Origin: Phycisphaerales bacterium
GTDB lineage: Bacteria; Planctomycetota; Phycisphaerae; Phycisphaerales; UBA1924
Assembly (NCBI GenBank): GCA_027019265.1
Contig: JALUWX010000002.1
Span: forward strand, 47,150 to 111,149
Direction of reading: 5' to 3'
Length of the DNA: 64,000 bases
The notes under the pieces were generated by a model. The model was not told the origin of the DNA. It did no database searches and worked only from the letters and a program-made list of their open reading frames with translations. Below, in pieces: positions 42,364 through 51,954 of this stretch. How positions within the stretch are numbered: position 1 is the first letter of the stretch; each line of letters starts with the position of its first letter. The translations under genes were made by a program, and so were the position numbers.

Positions 42364-43697
42364 TGGTGCCCAAGATCCATGCCAAAGGCAGCTCATTCGT
42401 GGGCCTGGGGAAGTATGTGCTCCACGACAAGGGTGGCGCCGAGACCTCGGAACGGGTGGAGTGGACCCAGACCCGGAACCTCGCCACGCAGGACCCAGAG
42501 TTGGCCTTCAGATTGATGGCGGCAACGGCGATGGACGCGGAAAGGCTGAAGGCAAACGCGGGGGTGAAGAACACGGGCCGCAAGTCGGACAAGTCGGTGC
42601 TGCATCTCACGCTGTCATGGCATCCGGACGAAACCGAGGGGCTGACCAAAGACGAGATGATGCGGGCGGCCAACGGGGCAATCCGCGCCCTTGGTGCGGA
42701 CGATCGCCAAGCATTGATTGTCTCGCACAACGACGAGGAGCAGCCGCACCTGCACCTAGTGATCAACCGTGTGTCGCAGGATGACGGCCGGATGCTCAGC
42801 AGCTCGAAGGAGAAGCTCAGACTTAGCCGGTTCGCGCTTGAGTATGAGCGTGAACGGGGCGAGATCCTGTGTGAAAACCGTGCGCTGAACTGGGAAGCCA
42901 GGAACCGGGGCCAGTACGTCCGCGGCGAGAAAGACATTCCTCGTCACATCTACGAGCAGCACTTGGCCAACGACAACCGCCCAGGTGGTGCCGAGCATCA
43001 CCGCAAGCAACGCGCCGAGGATAAAGAAATCGGCGCACGTCAACGCAGGATCCGCGATCGCCTGTCCGCGGATTGGACCAAGCTTGAGTCTGGCCATGCC
43101 GCCCGACGTACCCAGATCCTCAGCCGCCGGAAGATCGACTCGCTCCGTGCCCGGAGTGCGATCGAGGCGGAGTATCGAGCGGACAGGTTCGGGCCGCTCG
43201 ACCGCAAGCAGCGTGCCGAGCTCGGTGACTTCCAGCGTGACGAGCAGCGGGCCCTAGGGAAGATCAAGAACCGGTTCAAAGCCATCGATTTGAAGAGCTT
43301 GGTCGGCAGTATGAAGCGTGAACGCTCCGTGGGCCCGCTGTTCGATGCCGTTTCTTCCTCCGAAGCCGGTCTTGCACGGCTCAAACTCCAGCATGAGCGG
43401 CAGAAAGCCAGCATCCGTGGCGAGGAGCGTCGAGAGATCAGATCCGCGATCCAGAAGATCTGGGCATCGGCACGTGCCGAGCTGGCCGAAGCAAGCAAAG
43501 CGTACGAGAGCGAGCGGGCGGCACTAGCCTTCAAGTGCGCCGGGGAGTCGGCGAAAATGCGGGCCGAGTGGAGGCAGCGAGCAGCGGAGCGTGCCAACCA
43601 CGCTCAGCCCGAACAACGCCGAAACCAGGTGATGAAGCAGGTCCTTGATCGCAAGGCCCGCGAGCGAGATCGGAACAGCGATGATCGCGAACGCTAA
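42363..43697 (+). CDS. MobA/VirD2-type relaxase
   Basis: 444 aa. The N-terminal nuclease domain has the histidine motif HNDEEQPHLHLVINRV (about residues 121-136) that coordinates the metal for nicking. The catalytic tyrosine is probably in GLGKYVLHDK (Tyr18). The C-terminal half is highly charged and helical (from about 200), with several coiled-coil stretches; it may act in primase recruitment or in recognition by the coupling protein. No helicase domain. Together with MobC this makes the element mobilisable. Confidence 0.9.
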   Translation: MVPKIHAKGSSFVGLGKYVLHDKGGAETSERVEWTQTRNLATQDPELAFRLMAATAMDAERLKANAGVKNTGRKSDKSVLHLTLSWHPDETEGLTKDEMMRAANGAIRALGADDRQALIVSHNDEEQPHLHLVINRVSQDDGRMLSSSKEKLRLSRFALEYERERGEILCENRALNWEARNRGQYVRGEKDIPRHIYEQHLANDNRPGGAEHHRKQRAEDKEIGARQRRIRDRLSADWTKLESGHAARRTQILSRRKIDSLRARSAIEAEYRADRFGPLDRKQRAELGDFQRDEQRALGKIKNRFKAIDLKSLVGSMKRERSVGPLFDAVSSSEAGLARLKLQHERQKASIRGEERREIRSAIQKIWASARAELAEASKAYESERAALAFKCAGESAKMRAEWRQRAAERANHAQPEQRRNQVMKQVLDRKARERDRNSDDRER

Positions 43698-43996
43698 AGC
43701 TCTCCCCGGCAGTACTTGTCGTAGTCGCCCTGTTCCTCGTCGATGCGGCGCGTCCAGTAGGCGATCGTGGTCGCGAACCGCATCTCAAACGGCGCGTTGG
43801 GAGGTTCCCAGCCTTCGACGTCGGCGAGTTCGATCAAGCGTTCGACAGTGGTATGGCCTCGGTCTACGAGATACTCAAGGCCCCGCCATATCAGCATGGT
43901 GTAGGTGAGCTCGCGCATCCGGCCGCACGGCATCAAGACCTGCCGTGTCTGGGTTCGGAGCAAGGACTCCGGTGGGTCTTCGAGCTGATCATCCAT
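43694..43996 (-). CDS. Small helical protein of the mobilisation region
   Basis: 100 aa. No recognised domain; the middle part (MRELTYTMLIWRGLEYLVDRGHTTVERLIELADV) is helical. It lies 37 bp after the next gene on the same strand in a probable three-gene operon running left from 45187. The stop overlaps the relaxase end by 4 nt in convergent orientation. Start ATG 43996 is the only good one. Confidence 0.6.
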   Translation of the reverse strand: MDDQLEDPPESLLRTQTRQVLMPCGRMRELTYTMLIWRGLEYLVDRGHTTVERLIELADVEGWEPPNAPFEMRFATTIAYWTRRIDEEQGDYDKYCRGEL

Positions 43997-44033
43997 GATT
44001 CAAGGTACCACGACCCGGATCCGTTGCGCAAGC

Positions 44034-44369
44034 TCATCGATCTAAGCCGTTGTCATTGCTGCGTTCATTCGCTGTTCTCTCGAACACCGCCCGCAGTGCG
44101 CCGGCACGGGCAGCCTGGTTGAACGCCTGCTTCATTGTCGGTGACACTGATGGCTCGGCGGGCACCTGGTCCCTGAGCTGGGGCGATACGTTGCGCTCCT
44201 GCCTCGGTTCTTGTGAGATCGACCCCAGCCCGGGCCCCATGGGACCGGGAGGACGCAACTCTGCCGTTGGTTTGGCTTCCTTCGTCACGTCGGGCGGGTT
44301 CGCGGCACGATTGAACTCCGGGGTGAGGTCGTGGTTGGTCTCAATGCCGCCGTTGGGGATGTCGGCCAT
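44034..44369 (-). CDS. Low-complexity small protein of the mobilisation region
   Basis: 111 aa from ATG 44369, with AAAGGAT upstream; the longer frame is not supported. Proline-, glutamate- and asparagine-rich N-terminal part (about 1-75) looks disordered, and the C-terminus (TMKQAFNQAARAGALRAVFERT) is helical. No family is recognised. It is between two genes of the same probable operon. Confidence 0.6.
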   Translation of the reverse strand: MADIPNGGIETNHDLTPEFNRAANPPDVTKEAKPTAELRPPGPMGPGLGSISQEPRQERNVSPQLRDQVPAEPSVSPTMKQAFNQAARAGALRAVFERTANERSNDNGLDR

Positions 44370-44404
44370 CTGTTCTATCCTTTCTATACGGGTCTCCGCA
44401 AGGG

Positions 44405-45187
44405 CTACTCCGGTAGCCCGTTGAGCATCGGCTGGGTCTGAAGCAGCGCATGGTTGCACCGTGCGACGATCGCCTCGGCCTGGTCCGCCCGCCGCGCGAA
44501 CACCAGCAGCTGTCGTTCAAAGCCGCGTGTGATCTCGACAACCGCGGGTGGGACATGCCCCATTTCGTGCCGGAGCCGCCCGTCCTGCTGCTGGTGCAGG
44601 TCCGAGTCCGCGAAGTACTCCTCCGGGCTGACCACGCGGAACCGCACCGGCTCAGGGCCGTTGTCGTCGCGTTTCATGGTCCGGCCGAAGACCATCCCAC
44701 CGACGCGGACGCTGTCTTTCGTGATCTGCACCCGGAACCGCTTGCTGAACAGCGGTCGCAGCGCGATCATGATCAGTTTGCCGATGGCGATCGAGAGCGG
44801 GTAGCGGGCTGCGTACAGGATCAGCCCGAGGCCGCCCATGTGCCAGTCGATCGGCGTCGGCACCCGATACCCGATCGCTCGGCCGATTTCGGGGTAGCGA
44901 TCGACAAGCAGGTCCCGCATGAACCACTGAACGGACGCTACGCGTTTGATCCACGGGAACAGCGCCGTGCCCTCCGTTGCATCGGCGAAGGGCGGGCCCC
45001 AGATACCGAGCGTGGAAACAACCAGACAGAACACCCCCGCAGCTCCGATGAGGATAAGAGCGATCCTTCGGCTCCGTGCCCATCCGGCCATCGTGGGGCA
45101 AGATCCACGCAAGATGACTCCGCCGCACTTGAGATGCTTGGCGCGCGGCCAGTTGCGGTACGATCGGCGTCGTGTGCTACCAAACAT
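44405..45187 (-). CDS. Membrane protein of the mobilisation region
   Basis: 260 aa from ATG 45187 (MFGSTRRRSYR). One clear membrane segment (about residues 41-60, IALILIGAAGVFCLVVSTLGIWG) and a second (about 118-145, LGLILYAARYPLSIAIGKLIMIAL) are followed by a soluble domain ending in helices. First gene of a minus-strand operon, divergent from the coupling protein gene with only 55 bp between. It might help the coupling protein in the membrane; this is a guess from position. Confidence 0.65.
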   Translation of the reverse strand: MFGSTRRRSYRNWPRAKHLKCGGVILRGSCPTMAGWARSRRIALILIGAAGVFCLVVSTLGIWGPPFADATEGTALFPWIKRVASVQWFMRDLLVDRYPEIGRAIGYRVPTPIDWHMGGLGLILYAARYPLSIAIGKLIMIALRPLFSKRFRVQITKDSVRVGGMVFGRTMKRDDNGPEPVRFRVVSPEEYFADSDLHQQQDGRLRHEMGHVPPAVVEITRGFERQLLVFARRADQAEAIVARCNHALLQTQPMLNGLPE

Positions 45188-45242
45188 CGTGGTCTCCCTG
45201 GCGGAATCGCGACGGAGTGTCGATTGATCGGAGGGTGTGGGA

Positions 45243-46808
45243 ATGGCGTTTCGGAAAGACAAGAAGAGTTCGCGTGAACGAGATCCAGCCGGGCATCCGG
45301 TATTCACGGGGATCCGTCGCGGCATCGGTGGTCAGCCCACGGCGGCGGTGCAGCGGTTTCCCACCCCGGACCACTTGGCGGCCGATGAGTCGCTCCGATT
45401 CCGGGTGCCGAACGAGGATGGGAAGATTTTCCTGGGTGTCATCGACGCCGACATCCGTGAGAAGAAGCTCCCAGACGGCAGGGTCGCCCGCGCTGCAATG
45501 GGCGGGCATCCGATCGGGTTCGCCGACGACCGGCATCTCTGCACCGTGGCCGGCAACCGGTCCGGCAAAGGCCGGTCCCTGATCATCAACAATCTGCTCA
45601 CCTATACAGGCAGCACGATCGTGATCGACCCCAAGGGCGACTTGGCCGCCGAGACCGCGGCCCACCGGGCGGAGGTGCTCGGGCAACGTGTGTACCTGCT
45701 CGATCCGTACGCGAGCGCCGGGTCCGAGTTCGCGTCGTTCGCGAGCGCCTTCAACCCGCTCCAGTGGATCGATCGAGAGGACCCCGACGCCATGGTCGTC
45801 GCGGCGTCCCTGATCGCCGACGCGCTCGTCGTGACCGCCGGAGAGAGCGACGTTCATTGGTCCGAGGCCGGCAAGCAGTTCCTGGAGGCGGCGATCCTCC
45901 ATGTGTGTACGGCTCAGGAGTTCGAGGACAAGAGAACGCTGGCGTCCGTCCACGAGGTGGTTGCTGTCTTGGTCGAAGACGACGCGTTCGCAGAACGTAT
46001 GTCCCAGAACGAGGCCGCCGAAGGAGCCATCGTCATGGGCGCTATTGCGTACTACTCCAAGAGCGAGAAAGAGCGTTCGGGTGTGATCTCGACCCTGCGA
46101 CGCCACCTGCACTTTCTGGGATACCCCAAGATGCAGAGAGTCTTGGCCGAGAGCGATCTCGATCTCCGATCGCTGCAACGCGAGCCGGTCACGTTGTATC
46201 TGTCGCTGCCCGCGATGATGATGGGATCGTGCGCGGGTTGGCTGCGGCTGTTCGTGAACCTCGCCTTGAACGCGTTCGAGGCCAACCAACAGCGGCGTGA
46301 GTTCCAGGTGCAAGCCGGGGGGCACCGGGTGCTCCTCTTGCTGGATGAGGCCGCCGTACTCGGTCGCATGGAGCGGCTCGAGACGGCTATCGGGCAGATC
46401 GCGGGGCTTGGGGTCAAGCTCTGGACGATCTGGCAGGACCTGAATCAGCCCGCCGCGATCTACGGGCGCCGATGGGAGTCCTTCATCGGCAACGCGTCGG
46501 TCCTCACCTTCTTCGGCAACAACGACCAGTTCACCCTGGACTACATCGAGAAGCGGCTGGGGCAGACGCTTGTCTACAGCCCTGCCCACCGCAGCCCGAC
46601 CCTCGACGCCGCCGTGAAGCAAGGCGAACTCGGCAACTCCTACACCCTGCAATCCCACCCGTTGATGACCGCGTCTGAGATCTCGCGGATCTTCGACCGG
46701 GACGACCCGATGCTCCGGCAGCTGGTCTTCCTGCCGGGCATCGGACCTGTCATCTTGCAGAGGGCGTTCTACGACCAGCACGAGCTGTTCCTTGGAGTTC
46801 GTGGTTGA
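45243..46808 (+). CDS. VirD4/TraG-type conjugative coupling protein
   Basis: 521 aa from ATG 45243. Walker A AGNRSGKGRS (about residues 103-112) and IVIDPKGDLAAE, then Walker B VLLLLDEAAVLGRM (about 362-375) with the following LWTIWQDLNQ. No N-terminal membrane segments, which are normal in VirD4; a soluble form is known on small mobilisable elements and the adjacent membrane protein could compensate. It brings the relaxase-DNA complex to a mating channel. No VirB channel genes are in the window. Confidence 0.88.
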   Translation: MAFRKDKKSSRERDPAGHPVFTGIRRGIGGQPTAAVQRFPTPDHLAADESLRFRVPNEDGKIFLGVIDADIREKKLPDGRVARAAMGGHPIGFADDRHLCTVAGNRSGKGRSLIINNLLTYTGSTIVIDPKGDLAAETAAHRAEVLGQRVYLLDPYASAGSEFASFASAFNPLQWIDREDPDAMVVAASLIADALVVTAGESDVHWSEAGKQFLEAAILHVCTAQEFEDKRTLASVHEVVAVLVEDDAFAERMSQNEAAEGAIVMGAIAYYSKSEKERSGVISTLRRHLHFLGYPKMQRVLAESDLDLRSLQREPVTLYLSLPAMMMGSCAGWLRLFVNLALNAFEANQQRREFQVQAGGHRVLLLLDEAAVLGRMERLETAIGQIAGLGVKLWTIWQDLNQPAAIYGRRWESFIGNASVLTFFGNNDQFTLDYIEKRLGQTLVYSPAHRSPTLDAAVKQGELGNSYTLQSHPLMTASEISRIFDRDDPMLRQLVFLPGIGPVILQRAFYDQHELFLGVRG

Positions 46809-47000
46809 GTTCGTGGGTAATTCGACCCTCCGGCAAGTCAGTAGTTGATCTGTAACTTCCAGGTGAAGAAGCCGAACAGCGTCAATTTCAAGACCGAGAC
46901 GAGGGATGAGCGTGGTTGTTGGTTAGGTGCGGCGGCTGATATGCCGGGACTCCAGTCGGCCTTGCGCACGTGTGTCCTTGTACAGGAATTGAGTGGACGT

Positions 47001-48383
47001 TTAGGGCGTGTTGCCCGTGGTGATGGACGCGGCCTCACGGATCACGGCGTCTGCGAGCTCGCGGACGGACAAGGTGGTGTTCCCATTGCCTGCGCTCGCC
47101 AAGTCGCTGAAGAACGTGGAGCTGTTGCTATCACCGAGGTAGACCGTCCAGACTTCACGTTCAGACCCGCCCTCGACCCACGCCTTCGACTTGGCGATCA
47201 CTTCGGCTGTATCGGCGGCGACGTTGTTGGTCTCGGGGCCAGCGTCGCCGATCAGAATGATCCGCTCGAACGTTTCTGGGCCTGAGTCGTTGCGGAGCAT
47301 CGCGACCGCGGCATCAAAGGCGATCCCCGGATGCACGGGCGAAGTCTTGAGTTGCACGCTGTCCAGGTAGGAGATCAGCGCGGTAAGGCTCGTCCCACCA
47401 TCGCTCACTTCCGAACGGATCGCGGTCATCGGGAACGGCTCGAGCAGCTCGGTGCGGAACGGGATCACCGCCACCCTGAGTTCTGCCCCGGACGCGTACA
47501 AGCGGTCCGCGAGGACGGGGACTTGCTCGCGGATAGACGCGAAAGCTTCGTCCATGGACGCGCTCGCATCGACAGCGAAGACGAGTGTCCAGGTGTTCAT
47601 CAGTACGGGCCCGCCGCCGACCCGGCGGATCTCCCGCCGGAGGTCATCCCGGTCGATCGCCTCCAGAAGCAGCGGCTCGGTGATGTCCCGCTTCAAGCTC
47701 AGGATTGTCGCTGGACGGTCGGTGTTCCACGAGGTCAACGTAATGCCCCGTTCGGCCAGGTACACCTGCCAGAACCGCTGATTGGCGTACCTGTGAGCGC
47801 TGTCCTCGATCGGGGTCAGATTGAACAAGTCCAGACGTGCATTGTTGAATGGACGCAAACCCTGTGTGCCCAGCTCGCTCTGGCGGCGATGAGACTGGGG
47901 GTGACCGTCTGACGGATACCTACCCGCGCGGAAATCGTGTCGTGCATCGGTTCCGTCGCCGTGGAATGGTGACCCGATCAAGATGATGCGGACCTTCTCG
48001 CCGTCTTCGACGAGCGAGCGGATCAGGTCGATCGATTTCGGGAGATCAGTTGTGTACTCAGGGTCGCCCTCTTGCGCTGAAGCCATGTGGACCCTGAGCT
48101 TCTTGATGTCGCCGGCAACCGTTCGGAGCCGCTGTCGATCGTTCCGTGACCGAGGGATGACGGAATCGACAATCAGGCGTTGGTCGAGGCCGTCAATGAG
48201 AACCACGCGATCGTTCTCTTGGGCGAAAAGCATCAGCTCGAGCGTGGTGCGGGTCGTGATGTCCGCTGTCTCGGCAGAAGGATTGCCGGGGACCACCACG
48301 GCGTGCAGGGTCCGTGCCAGCGAGTCGGAAGTAAAGATGCTGACGATGAACGAGATGGTGATGACGCGGATGAAGGAAATCAT
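47001..48383 (-). CDS. Exported von Willebrand factor A (VWA) domain protein
   Basis: 460 aa from ATG 48383 (MISFIRVITISFIVSIFTSDSLA), a signal peptide. A first alpha/beta domain (about 20-240, VVLIDGLDQRLIV, VRIILIGSPFHGDG) is followed by the VWA domain with MIDAS motif VFAVDASASMDE (about 266). Further MIDAS residues are in GGTSLTALISYL and ILIGDAGPETNN. VWA domains bind metal and mediate protein contacts. It overlaps the upstream membrane protein gene by 4 nt. Function in the element is unknown. Confidence 0.8.
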   Translation of the reverse strand: MISFIRVITISFIVSIFTSDSLARTLHAVVVPGNPSAETADITTRTTLELMLFAQENDRVVLIDGLDQRLIVDSVIPRSRNDRQRLRTVAGDIKKLRVHMASAQEGDPEYTTDLPKSIDLIRSLVEDGEKVRIILIGSPFHGDGTDARHDFRAGRYPSDGHPQSHRRQSELGTQGLRPFNNARLDLFNLTPIEDSAHRYANQRFWQVYLAERGITLTSWNTDRPATILSLKRDITEPLLLEAIDRDDLRREIRRVGGGPVLMNTWTLVFAVDASASMDEAFASIREQVPVLADRLYASGAELRVAVIPFRTELLEPFPMTAIRSEVSDGGTSLTALISYLDSVQLKTSPVHPGIAFDAAVAMLRNDSGPETFERIILIGDAGPETNNVAADTAEVIAKSKAWVEGGSEREVWTVYLGDSNSSTFFSDLASAGNGNTTLSVRELADAVIREAASITTGNTP

Positions 48384-49435
48384 GCCCGTGCTCCTGCATT
48401 GTTGGGGTTGGTGCCAGTGCTTGGATTCGTGGTAAACAACAACGCCGCGGCTTCTTCGCAGTAGCGCCGACGACCGGCATCGATCGTTGCGATGCGCGCT
48501 TCCAGCTGCGACTTCGCGTCGTCGATCTTGGCGAGTTCGTCGCAACGTTCCGTGAGCGCTTCGTCCTCCACAGTCCATTCCGACGGATCAGTCAGGTGGG
48601 TGCGTTCACTCCGATCGAGCGTGCGTGAGATCACCAGTTTGGCTGTAGCCCCGCCACAAACTTCAAAGCCGAGGGCGGCATAGAAAAACGCCGCGATCTT
48701 CCAGTCAGCCAGACCATCACTGCCCGTGCCCTCCAGCACTTCATCGAGCAGTACGTCAATGTCGCCTATGGCGGACACCGCGAAGATGTTCGTGAAGAGG
48801 TAGATCCAATACAACAAACAGGCAAGCGTGATGAGGTTGATCGTGATTGCGAGAGCGAGAGCCAGCGGGCGGACGGTCTTGAACCAAGAAACCAGCCAAG
48901 CTAGCATGAACGCACCCGCGAAGGGCGCGGCCGCCAACAGGACTGCTTGGGACGGTCCGTGGATTGATGGGTGGTCGAGGGTGGCGACGGTGGTGGTCGC
49001 GATACACCCGGCAAGAAGAACAACCATGATGCACCCTGCAAGACCGGAACGGGCTATCTCACGCCTAGTGCGTTTATCGGGTTCCAGGATGTTGACGTCG
49101 CGTTTCTTGCGGACGTCGCGATCGATCCGTAGCTGCTTTATCTCTTTCTCGGTACGGCGATGGGGATTTGCAAGATGGCTCATCGCGCGTTCAGACTCGA
49201 TCCTAGCCGCAGCCGTCTGTGCGTCATAGATCGCCCCCGCGGCCTTCGTTACCGCTGCGATGGTGTTCTCCGCCTTGATCGCGATGCCGATCGCCCAGTC
49301 ACGGCTCGGCAACGTCGGGTACGGCAGAGATGATGCGAGAATGGCATCTGCCCGCTCGATCGAGCCCGAATGGTTCGACCGTCGCGGCATGCGTGTGTGT
49401 GTCGAATCGCTGGTTTGTTCGCTATTGATGCGCAT
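48380..49435 (-). CDS. Multi-pass membrane protein coupled to the VWA protein
   Basis: 351 aa. A charged N-terminal region is followed by four membrane segments (about residues 130-148, 163-185, 190-215 and 240-262) and a soluble, coiled-coil-rich C-terminus (LTERCDELAKIDDAKSQLEARIATIDAGR). No family is recognised. It overlaps the VWA gene start by 4 nt, so the pair is co-translated. Mechanistic role unknown; a membrane anchor for the exported VWA protein is plausible. Confidence 0.7.
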   Translation of the reverse strand: MRINSEQTSDSTHTRMPRRSNHSGSIERADAILASSLPYPTLPSRDWAIGIAIKAENTIAAVTKAAGAIYDAQTAAARIESERAMSHLANPHRRTEKEIKQLRIDRDVRKKRDVNILEPDKRTRREIARSGLAGCIMVVLLAGCIATTTVATLDHPSIHGPSQAVLLAAAPFAGAFMLAWLVSWFKTVRPLALALAITINLITLACLLYWIYLFTNIFAVSAIGDIDVLLDEVLEGTGSDGLADWKIAAFFYAALGFEVCGGATAKLVISRTLDRSERTHLTDPSEWTVEDEALTERCDELAKIDDAKSQLEARIATIDAGRRRYCEEAAALLFTTNPSTGTNPNNAGARA

Positions 49436-49601
49436 GAAATCTCCAGATCTGGTGTGAAACCGCGCGGTGACAGCGCGGCGGCAATGACCGTCTGTTTCAC
49501 GGAACCGAATTCCTGGAGGACCGGAGGCAATTCTCAGCGGTCGGGCATACCATGCAGTTGGACGACGCGTGGTCTGTACTTCTATTCAGGAAGTTGGGTC
49601 C

Positions 49602-49922
49602 ATGAGTCCGAAGCCGTTCCGGACGGTGACAGTCCGGGATGGTCTTCTTTTTCTGGTTGTTGTCTGTTGTCGAGTCTCTCTCCTCGTCTTCAGGTCACGT
49701 CTATGTGGGTGGGCTCGTGCCAAGCAGTGGCACTCTACGTATATCAGTCCTGCGCAATCTTTCAACCATCCGAGCTTCGGTATTCTCTCTTTTGAAATAG
49801 ATGTGATCGCCACGCAATCCACGAACGAAATCAGCAGCAGCGCGGAACTCGGTTCGTACAGGCGGCGTATCCACTTGCCTCCGACAAATTATGCAATGGA
49901 GGATTCTGATGGGAGTGCCTGA
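49602..49922 (+). CDS. Small membrane-anchored protein before the GlpX-like gene
   Basis: 106 aa from ATG 49602, with AGGAAG 8 nt upstream. One membrane segment (about 12-28, GLLFLVVVCCRVSLLVF) and a short outer part without motif. Its end overlaps the start of the next gene (49909) by 14 nt, which suggests coupling. Support is only moderate because no family is recognised. Confidence 0.45.
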   Translation: MSPKPFRTVTVRDGLLFLVVVCCRVSLLVFRSRLCGWARAKQWHSTYISPAQSFNHPSFGILSFEIDVIATQSTNEISSSAELGSYRRRIHLPPTNYAMEDSDGSA

Positions 49923-51255
49923 GTGGGAAGATCGCCATTTCGCGATGCGGTATGGGGCTACTGATCTGATGCGCTGTACTGAGCAGACCGCCGTGCTGAT
50001 GGCCGGCGCGGAGGGTATGGCGATCGAAAAGGACGACGTTGCTGAGCTCGCGACATTGTCCATGGCGGGTTGGATCGCAGGCTCGCCCTACAAGCCTAAG
50101 ATCAACGTTTACGACGAGCTCTATGAAGCGGGCAAGGGCGGCAAAGCTCTCCGGCGGCCTCGCCGCCTCTGGGATGCCGTCGTCAACACAGAGAAATCGG
50201 ATTATGGCATCGATGCCGGGGCTCTCTCTGTTCCGCTGGAGTTCTGCTTCACACCGGTCGACGGGAAACGAGCCCTCGTAAGTGGACAAACCGGCGGGAC
50301 CGTCTCATGTCTCTGCTTCGCCGCCCAAGACGATGATGGCTCGACCGCGTTTTGGCCGACGCCCAAGGAACTGCCGAATCCCAAGAATGATCGCGAGGAG
50401 AAACGAGGGACGAAAGCACTCGCATATCGCTGCCCAAACTATCTCGTCTTTTGCTTTGCTAAGGACATGATTGAATCGGTCGGTGGGACTGAGTTTCTTC
50501 GTGAGTTCGTTGCATCGACTACGGCGGATTGTGATGGTTTGGAGCCAGCAACGCTTATCTCCAGGCTCTTTGACGGGCACGGGGCAAAGCCGGGCATCCG
50601 ACGGACGAATGGCCTTGCTGTCCTCGATGAGCCTGGGTGGTTGGACCAGAGCCAGTGGAACCGAACGAACATCCCTGCCCGTAAGAAACGTGTGTTCCAC
50701 GGGTCATCGATCGCCCTGAGCCTGGCTACGTTCTTCCGTAACGGCTACGACTGCTCAATCTCGGTGACCAGGCATCAGCACTTGATCGCGGCCAGCATCG
50801 CCTCACGGGTTCTTGGAGGAGCGTTGTTCGCGATCCCGCTGGATCCCGTCCCTGGCGGAAGCGTTGCAGTGAACGGTGCGAAGCTGCTCACAGTAGATGA
50901 TTTCCTCTTGACAGATTCTGCCGCGATGGTGGTCAGTGGTATCAGTGAACACATTCCGATCGGGGCAGTCGCCCGGCGTGACGACAGTGTGACGGTGCAC
51001 TCGGTGTATCTGAGTGCGCATACAGGGTCCTTCCGGCAGTTGAAGCACCGGATCCGTCTCCATGATGAAACTTCGTCGGTCTTTACGTCATTCGGGACAG
51101 ACGTGTACGGGATCCTTGAGAAGGACCAGCCGCTTCCCGCGCCGGTTGATCGTCCGGCCAAAAAGTGGATGGCCCAGTACGACGACATGTTCAATCGAGC
51201 ACGTCAAGATCGAGCCTCGAAGAAGACCGGTAAGAAGCCTAAACACGGCAAGTGA
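49909..51255 (+). CDS. Divergent GlpX/inositol-phosphatase-like protein
   Basis: 448 aa; ATG 49909 is preferred because GGAGGA lies 8 nt upstream. The C-terminal half follows class II fructose-bisphosphatase (GlpX): a region DCSISVTRHQHLIAASIASRVLGGAL, then KLLTVDDFLLTDSAAMVVSGISE and VTVHSVYLSAHTGSFRQLKHR. The N-terminal half has a helical RCTEQTAVLMAGAEG and VPLEFCFTPVDGKRAL where GlpX has D-P-L/V-D-G-T. The first Asp and the Thr of that metal motif are missing, so catalysis is doubtful. A sugar phosphatase is unexpected in a mobilisation module. The assignment is by eye and uncertain. Confidence 0.5.
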   Translation: MGVPEWEDRHFAMRYGATDLMRCTEQTAVLMAGAEGMAIEKDDVAELATLSMAGWIAGSPYKPKINVYDELYEAGKGGKALRRPRRLWDAVVNTEKSDYGIDAGALSVPLEFCFTPVDGKRALVSGQTGGTVSCLCFAAQDDDGSTAFWPTPKELPNPKNDREEKRGTKALAYRCPNYLVFCFAKDMIESVGGTEFLREFVASTTADCDGLEPATLISRLFDGHGAKPGIRRTNGLAVLDEPGWLDQSQWNRTNIPARKKRVFHGSSIALSLATFFRNGYDCSISVTRHQHLIAASIASRVLGGALFAIPLDPVPGGSVAVNGAKLLTVDDFLLTDSAAMVVSGISEHIPIGAVARRDDSVTVHSVYLSAHTGSFRQLKHRIRLHDETSSVFTSFGTDVYGILEKDQPLPAPVDRPAKKWMAQYDDMFNRARQDRASKKTGKKPKHGK

Positions 51256-51646
51256 TCGTGAGTTCTGGGATCGTGTTTGGCGGAGCCTTGGTGTACTCGT
51301 ATCGGCCTCCGGAGGCGATGGCCGTATACGCCTTGCCGGCATTGTTTATCCGTACCTGCAGACTCCCACGAGTCCCGTCCTTCAAACACGGTGCTGCGAA
51401 CGCACACCAAGAAACCTTGTCGAACGCTGCTTTAAACGTACGCAGTTCGTCTTTCCCAGCGAGTTCTAGCCCTTCACAGCGATTCAGCACATCTTGAAGA
51501 CGGGACCGTATACGACCTGAGATCAGATCAACTTCGATCGCCATTTCGTATAGCTCGGTCAGAGCGCGTGCCGCTGAGTCGTCTGGAGAATTGGGAGGGT
51601 CGCCCATCGGGCAATCATCGTTACTACTACTGGAAGTTTGGTTCAT
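51239..51646 (-). CDS. Hypothetical protein
   Basis: 135 aa. N-terminus is Ser/Asp-rich and probably disordered; the rest is helical (AARALTELYEMAIEVDLISGRIRSRLQDVLNRCEG) with a beta-rich end. No family recognised. It converges with, and overlaps by 17 nt, the GlpX-like gene. Confidence 0.45.
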   Translation of the reverse strand: MNQTSSSSNDDCPMGDPPNSPDDSAARALTELYEMAIEVDLISGRIRSRLQDVLNRCEGLELAGKDELRTFKAAFDKVSWCAFAAPCLKDGTRGSLQVRINNAGKAYTAIASGGRYEYTKAPPNTIPELTITCRV

Positions 51647-51954
51647 CGCGCTTGATTGCCATATCCGCCTGCGGATGTCAACCCCATTGTTGGCCCCCTC
51701 AAATGCTAACGATTGTGGTGCAGACCGTCTGTCCCTCTAGCTTCGCTAGAGACCATCATGCACTCAAAAAAATTTGTATTCTTCCAGTTCTGCGCTTGCA
51801 TCGGAGTCTCTTTCTGGACATTCATGAAAGGCGGTCCAATCCACGATCCATATACAAGGGGCGTATCACACCAGAACGAAGCAGCAGCCGGAACCACTCA
51901 CTGATTCCTATCACACGAATCACGACACACGACATCAAATGCAGTGAGCATCAC
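51647..51954. other. Gene-free stretch before the excisionase-like gene
   Basis: No gene is supported. It presumably carries the promoter of the excisionase/integrase pair; no clear -35/-10 pair is evident by eye. Confidence 0.4.
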
